NCBI GenBank assembly: GCA_902797015.1
Contig: CADBRG010000143.1
Span: 1-10,657, forward strand
DNA length: 10,657 bases
Direction: 5' to 3'
Origin: an uncultured Lachnospiraceae bacterium
Lineage (GTDB): Bacteria; Bacillota; Clostridia; Lachnospirales; Lachnospiraceae
This document shows positions 7,128-10,657 of the stretch, piece by piece (within the stretch, counting starts at the first letter, position 1; every line of letters begins with the position of its first letter). The notes under the pieces were generated by a model that was given only the letters and a program-made list of their open reading frames with translations, was not told the DNA's origin and ran no database searches. The translations under genes and the position numbers were made by a program.

Positions 7128-7919
7128 TTATCCTTTCAGTTGATAAACCATATTCCACATACCATCGGGTAAAAAGCCGTATTTCTTATGGAACTTTATT
7201 GACGCATTGTTATCTTCTGCAACCCAGGCATAAGCATATTTCCCGCCGGCATCAATATAGGATTTCAGTCTGTTGAGAAGCATGGCATGGATAATCCTCT
7301 TTTCTGTTCCGTTATATACCTGATTAATATAAAACTTCTTTGGATTAACCACAGCCTGTAAAACAGCCTTAATCGTCCCGTTTTCATCCCTGCGGATTGT
7401 GATTTCGCGCTTTCTTATTGCATCTGCAGTTTCTTCCTCTGTGCAAAGATGGCTGATACGGGTATCAAAAACTTGCCACAGAACGCGGTTGATCTCCGCT
7501 GCTTCCGTTTCATCCGGGAAATACCCGATCGATGCGTCATAGAAACCGCTGATTTCCGGGTTTTGAAAAGCAGCCGCGCAGTCATATACAGACATTCTCA
7601 TCATTCCTGCAAGCAGTGAGAAGCCTGCCGGCTGAAGAAAGGAGCGGTACTCTGAAGGATCGCGCGTCATAAACTCGAGTACACAGACGCCTGAGCTCAG
7701 TTTTTCTGCCGCCGCTATGATATCGCTGAAATCCAGCGTGTAATAATACAGCCGCCTGACTCCATGATCCAGAAATGTTGTCAGTATGGTCTTGTCTGTG
7801 ACGACAGCTTCATCCAGGTGATCAAGAATAACATGAGCATTACTATATAGATTGGACTGAACGTGGCCATGCTTTTTTAAAGCCTCTATGTTTTCCCATA
7901 TTTCCGCAGCACTATACAT
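7128..7919 (-). CDS. GNAT-family N-acyltransferase with long N-terminal half
   Basis: This 263-residue protein has its recognisable GNAT core in the carboxyl half. The beta strands are around EITIRRDENGTIKAVLQAVV (172-191), then FYINQVYNG (196-204) and RIIHAMLLNRLKSYID (208-223) as the acyl-CoA/phosphopantetheine-side helix. EDNNASIKFHKKYGF (235-249) is the classic motif-B ending. The normal GNAT domain is 140-160 residues, so residues 1-125 are extra. Their end, with AGFSLLAGMMRMSVY (98-112), resembles a degenerate GNAT half, suggesting a tandem or pseudo-GNAT arrangement. Known role of the family: acyl transfer from CoA or a carrier protein to an amine (or, more rarely, a hydroxyl). The likely acceptor is an amino acid or amino sugar tied to the neighbouring carrier system. 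The ATG has GGAG 7 nt upstream and lies 12 nt after the KAS III stop. Confidence 0.85.
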   Translation of the reverse strand: MYSAAEIWENIEALKKHGHVQSNLYSNAHVILDHLDEAVVTDKTILTTFLDHGVRRLYYYTLDFSDIIAAAEKLSSGVCVLEFMTRDPSEYRSFLQPAGFSLLAGMMRMSVYDCAAAFQNPEISGFYDASIGYFPDETEAAEINRVLWQVFDTRISHLCTEEETADAIRKREITIRRDENGTIKAVLQAVVNPKKFYINQVYNGTEKRIIHAMLLNRLKSYIDAGGKYAYAWVAEDNNASIKFHKKYGFLPDGMWNMVYQLKG

Positions 7920-7931
7920 GGCTTTCTCCGT

Positions 7932-9002
7932 TCAAAGCGCAGAGGAAATCAGTTCACAGTGCTCCAGATTGCCAACATCTATGAATACCGCGCCCCAGGC
8001 CAAACCGGAACCGAAGGCAGAAAGACAGCAACGGTTGTTTCTGGAAATCAAATCTTCTCTGGCATTTAAGATTGCTGTAATCGGGATGCTGGCCCCGCTG
8101 GAATTGCCATAGTTCTCGACCAGATTCATTGGAAGCTTCTCCTTTGGCAAGTGGGCCTTTTCTGCAAGTTTCTGTAGCATAAAGCGGTTGGGCTGGTGGA
8201 AAAAGAAATAATCGAAATCCTCAACGCTTTTTCCTTCCCGTTCAAAGGCAGACTGAAGCATGGGCGGTACTTCTGTCTGCACGAAATTAAAAACTTCGCT
8301 GCCGTCCATATGCATGTTATCCAAAGAGCGGTAGTTGCCGTCCCCCTGATCCGTCATCACTGCAGTCTGCTCTGTTGAGGGCATGCGGAAGCCGCCTGCC
8401 GGGATTATCAATGCATTCCCGCGTTTCCCGTCCATATGCATTTCAAAATAAACTGGGCCTGCATCAGTACTGTTTTCGATGATCGTGATACTGGCGGCAT
8501 CTCCGATCAACGGGAAATCGTTGCGATCCCGCTTGGAAACCTTGTGACTCAGGACATCGCCGTTGATCAACACGACTTTTTTGTCACCCAAATGATCCAG
8601 CAGCATAAAGGACTGCATCATTCCCAGCAGGAAGCCGCAGCAGCCTTGGGCAATATCCATGCATATTACGTCTGTGTTAAAATCACATTCAGCCTGTACA
8701 ATATTACTGATATGTGGAACAAAATGATCCGGGCAAAGCGTTACAACCACAACGGCGCCAATTTCTTCCCTTGTGATCCAGTGATTATTCAGCATATACT
8801 GAAGACCGAAAACTGCGAAATCTGAAACGGTGCTCGTCTCTTTGGCAAGTCGATGCTGATGATACCCCATTATTTTTTTCAGGCGCATGGTCTGCCGGAC
8901 CGGAAACGCATAGTTGTCAGCCTCGTCGTCAAAGTTGCTTACTGTCTCCGGCAGAATACCCAGGAGAGAAGAGATTCTTTTCCCTTGAAATTTAGTGATC
9001 AT
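7932..9002 (-). CDS. Beta-ketoacyl-ACP synthase III (FabH-like) family protein
   Basis: This 356-residue protein has a thiolase fold with all three KAS III catalytic residues. Cys121 lies in DIAQGCCGF (116-124, aligned with the FabH ACxGF motif), His269 in FFHQPNRF (267-274, FabH HQANR), and Asn300 in NYGNSSGASIP (297-307, FabH YGNTSAASIP). The Gly-rich end AFGSGLAWGAV (329-339) is also family-typical. The amino-terminal region (12-55) diverges from housekeeping FabH, and its place beside an adenylating enzyme and carrier protein argues for a dedicated secondary role. Known reactions are decarboxylative condensation of acyl-CoA with malonyl-ACP; some homologues (CerJ, CloN2) instead transfer acyl groups to sugars or other carriers. 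The Asn favours condensation being possible. The ATG lies 7 nt after the ACP stop with only a weak ribosome binding site, so coupling to the ACP gene is likely. Confidence 0.92.
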   Translation of the reverse strand: MITKFQGKRISSLLGILPETVSNFDDEADNYAFPVRQTMRLKKIMGYHQHRLAKETSTVSDFAVFGLQYMLNNHWITREEIGAVVVVTLCPDHFVPHISNIVQAECDFNTDVICMDIAQGCCGFLLGMMQSFMLLDHLGDKKVVLINGDVLSHKVSKRDRNDFPLIGDAASITIIENSTDAGPVYFEMHMDGKRGNALIIPAGGFRMPSTEQTAVMTDQGDGNYRSLDNMHMDGSEVFNFVQTEVPPMLQSAFEREGKSVEDFDYFFFHQPNRFMLQKLAEKAHLPKEKLPMNLVENYGNSSGASIPITAILNAREDLISRNNRCCLSAFGSGLAWGAVFIDVGNLEHCELISSAL

Positions 9003-9009
9003 AACCGAG

Positions 9010-9243
9010 TCAGCTGTGCTGCTTGCTTTTCTTCATAAGAGCTTCGATTGCCGCAACGGACGCAAAATTCTCCGGGACGATATCCAATCCGTCAACTGTG
9101 ACGCCAAACTTCTCTTCCAGCATACTGCAGAGGGAGATGATATCAAAAGAGTCCAGCAGTCCGTCCATCACAAAGTCGTCGCTGCTGCTGAAGTCGAACT
9201 CTGGCCGGAGCTCGTAGAGCATGTTCAAAATATCGGTTTTCAT
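9010..9243 (-). CDS. Free-standing acyl/peptidyl carrier protein
   Basis: This 77-residue acidic protein shows the four-helix carrier fold. The phosphopantetheine attachment Ser32 is in GLLDSFDIISL (28-38), a variant of the usual DSLD motif with Phe after the Ser. The following MLEEKFGVTVD (41-51) is the standard helix after the attachment site, and the end (62-70) has FASVAAIEALM-like helix IV. It would be converted to the holo form by a phosphopantetheinyl transferase, not present in the window, and would carry the acyl or aminoacyl group as a thioester. It sits 15 nt after the adenylation gene and 7 nt before KAS III, making it the shared shuttle of both. DltC-like, acyl carrier and peptidyl carrier proteins cannot be told apart at this length. 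The ATG start has AGAGGA about 11 nt upstream. Confidence 0.93.
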   Translation of the reverse strand: MKTDILNMLYELRPEFDFSSSDDFVMDGLLDSFDIISLCSMLEEKFGVTVDGLDIVPENFASVAAIEALMKKSKQHS

Positions 9244-9258
9244 TTTGTTTTGTTCCTC

Positions 9259-10657
9259 TCAACTGTTTGCTTTCTCTTTTAGCAGTAATCTGTCTATTTT
9301 CCCGTTTGTATTCCTTGGTAATTCTTCAAGTCGTATATAAGACCCGGGAATCATATAGGCCGGAAATACCCTGCTCAAAGCTGTTCTGAAATCTTTGTCA
9401 CTGAGTTCTGTATCGTTGTCGTAGTAAAGAACAATCTCTTTTGACGAATAGCGATATACAGCGCAGCAATACTTGACAAGCTTCAGCTCATTTTCAATTA
9501 CATGCTCAATCTCTCCTAATTCGATTCTGTATCCCATGTGCTTAATCAGGCTGTCTTTTCTGCCCTTGAACATGATGTTTCCGTCTTCCCGCATAAAAGC
9601 AACATCACCGGTACGATAAATCAGCTCCGGATAGGCTTTATTCAATGGATTCTGTGTGAATGCCAGAGCTGTCTTTTCCTGGTTGTTATAATAGCCCATG
9701 GCAAGGGACGTTCCTCTCACACAAAGCTCACCCTCTTCTCCCGGGGCACATCGCTGATCGTTTTCATTTAACAGAAGGATGTCCGTGTTTCGATAAGGAA
9801 TTCCGATAGGCAGCGGTTCTGATTCCTCCGGACGTTCTGTCACGATATAGTAAGTGCAGTCAAGCGTAATCTCGATTGGCCCATAAAGGTTTGCGAAAGT
9901 GGTATCAGGAAGCTTGTCATACCATACTAAAAACTGTTTCGTTGGGAAGACTTCTCCGGCAAACCATACCAGTTTGAGCTCTGGCAGAGAGATTTTATCA
10001 AGCAGCCCCATATTGGCGATATTTACCATGATAGAGGGAACCCAAAAGATGAAATTCACATGGGCTGATGCCAGTGTCTCCAAAAGCCGGGCTGGGAATG
10101 CGGCCAGCATAGCATCCAGCAGGACAAGTCGAGACCCGTTAATCATAAGCATGCACAACTCAAAATCAAAGATATCAAAAACAATAGGAGATAAAGAACC
10201 CAGTATTTCTGATCCGTCAAAGCAGAATCGCTCATTGGAAACTTCTATAAAATCAAAAAAGCTGCGGTGATTAAGTACTACTCCCTTAGGTGTTCCGGTA
10301 GATCCTGATGTATTGATCAGGCAAAACGGATCCGTATCGATCAGTTCTGCGCGGCGTTCTTTCAGTAGCAATTCATCAAACGATAAGTCATCCCAGGCAA
10401 TTTCATCAACAAGAATGATTGGTATCCGAACTTTATCCAGAATTTTGGTATATTTCCTGGCAGTAATAATCGCTGCAGGCTTCACAAGCTCAAGGATATT
10501 CATGATTCTTTCTTCTGGCGTCTTCACATCCAGATTCATGAAAGGATTTGATGAATACATTGCTCCTAAATCGGCAACGACTGCATTGATCTCCTTGGAA
10601 AGAAACACAGCGACTGGAGTATTGATGGCATTCTCAGTTTCCTCAATAAGAAGGTTA
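9259..10657 (-). CDS. Amino-acid adenylation (AMP-binding) enzyme, 5' end outside window
   Basis: The frame is open to the window edge, giving about 465 residues; roughly the first 40-50 of a 500-residue enzyme are missing. The GTG at 10608 (residue 1 below) is internal, because upstream codons read TPVAV directly into it, as in adenylation proteins. Motifs of the ANL superfamily are all present: phosphate loop NTSGSTGTPKG (99-109), FDIFDFE (144-150), LYGPIEIT (241-248, usually GPTE), YRTGDV (331-336), GRKDSLIKHMGYRIELGEIE (349-368) and the catalytic-lysine motif NGKIDR (435-440). Asp145 aligns with the residue that binds the alpha-amino group in NRPS adenylation domains, so an amino acid is the likely substrate. 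It has no fused carrier domain, so it should load the next-door carrier protein, as DltA loads DltC. The substrate is not identified. Confidence 0.92.
   Translation of the reverse strand, partial: NLLIEETENAINTPVAVFLSKEINAVVADLGAMYSSNPFMNLDVKTPEERIMNILELVKPAAIITARKYTKILDKVRIPIILVDEIAWDDLSFDELLLKERRAELIDTDPFCLINTSGSTGTPKGVVLNHRSFFDFIEVSNERFCFDGSEILGSLSPIVFDIFDFELCMLMINGSRLVLLDAMLAAFPARLLETLASAHVNFIFWVPSIMVNIANMGLLDKISLPELKLVWFAGEVFPTKQFLVWYDKLPDTTFANLYGPIEITLDCTYYIVTERPEESEPLPIGIPYRNTDILLLNENDQRCAPGEEGELCVRGTSLAMGYYNNQEKTALAFTQNPLNKAYPELIYRTGDVAFMREDGNIMFKGRKDSLIKHMGYRIELGEIEHVIENELKLVKYCCAVYRYSSKEIVLYYDNDTELSDKDFRTALSRVFPAYMIPGSYIRLEELPRNTNGKIDRLLLKEKANS

Noticed and set aside
10606..10608. 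GTG at 10608 as the true start of the adenylation gene
   Set aside because: The frame continues upstream to the window edge with adenylation-family sequence (TPVAV), so the GTG is an internal valine codon.

Overview
The window is an interior segment of a surface-polysaccharide (capsule, exopolysaccharide or O-antigen-like) gene cluster. All twelve recognisable genes lie on the minus strand, so transcription runs from position 10657 towards 1; both end genes are cut by the window. The host looks like a low-to-moderate GC Firmicute, probably a gut-type Clostridia (Lachnospiraceae-like). The reasons are strong AAGGAG-type ribosome binding sites, frequent TTG and GTG starts, lysine codons biased to AAA, and protein families typical of such clusters. 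This assignment is an inference by eye, with no search behind it.

In transcription order, the first block (10657 to 6410) is a compact five-gene acyl/aminoacyl-activation cassette. It holds an amino-acid adenylation enzyme (5' end missing), a free-standing acyl carrier protein, a KAS III-type ketoacyl synthase with an intact Cys-His-Asn triad, a GNAT acyltransferase with a long N-terminal half, and a metallo-beta-lactamase-fold hydrolase. Gaps between these genes are 15, 7, 12 and 1 nt, so they are almost certainly co-transcribed and probably act on one acyl thioester.

The second block (6348 to 1) is polysaccharide assembly: a CgeB/GT-B-like glycosyltransferase, a left-handed beta-helix O-acetyltransferase, two GT2 glycosyltransferases, a Wzy-like polymerase/O-antigen ligase family membrane protein, an SDR sugar epimerase/reductase and the N-terminal 293 residues of a Wzx flippase. 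The first four and the polymerase are tightly packed, three junctions being overlaps. Wzx plus Wzy points to flippase/polymerase-dependent assembly on undecaprenyl phosphate. No initiating sugar-phosphate transferase, chain-length regulator or aminotransferase is visible, so these presumably lie outside the window.

The working model, which is inference, is that the repeat unit is built by three glycosyltransferases, decorated by the O-acetyltransferase, and further decorated with an unusual acyl or aminoacyl group made by the five-gene cassette before Wzx export and Wzy polymerisation. The cassette is the most interesting part of the window. I saw no tRNA, rRNA, CRISPR, insertion sequence, integrase or convincing terminator, and no gap between genes exceeds about 112 nt.
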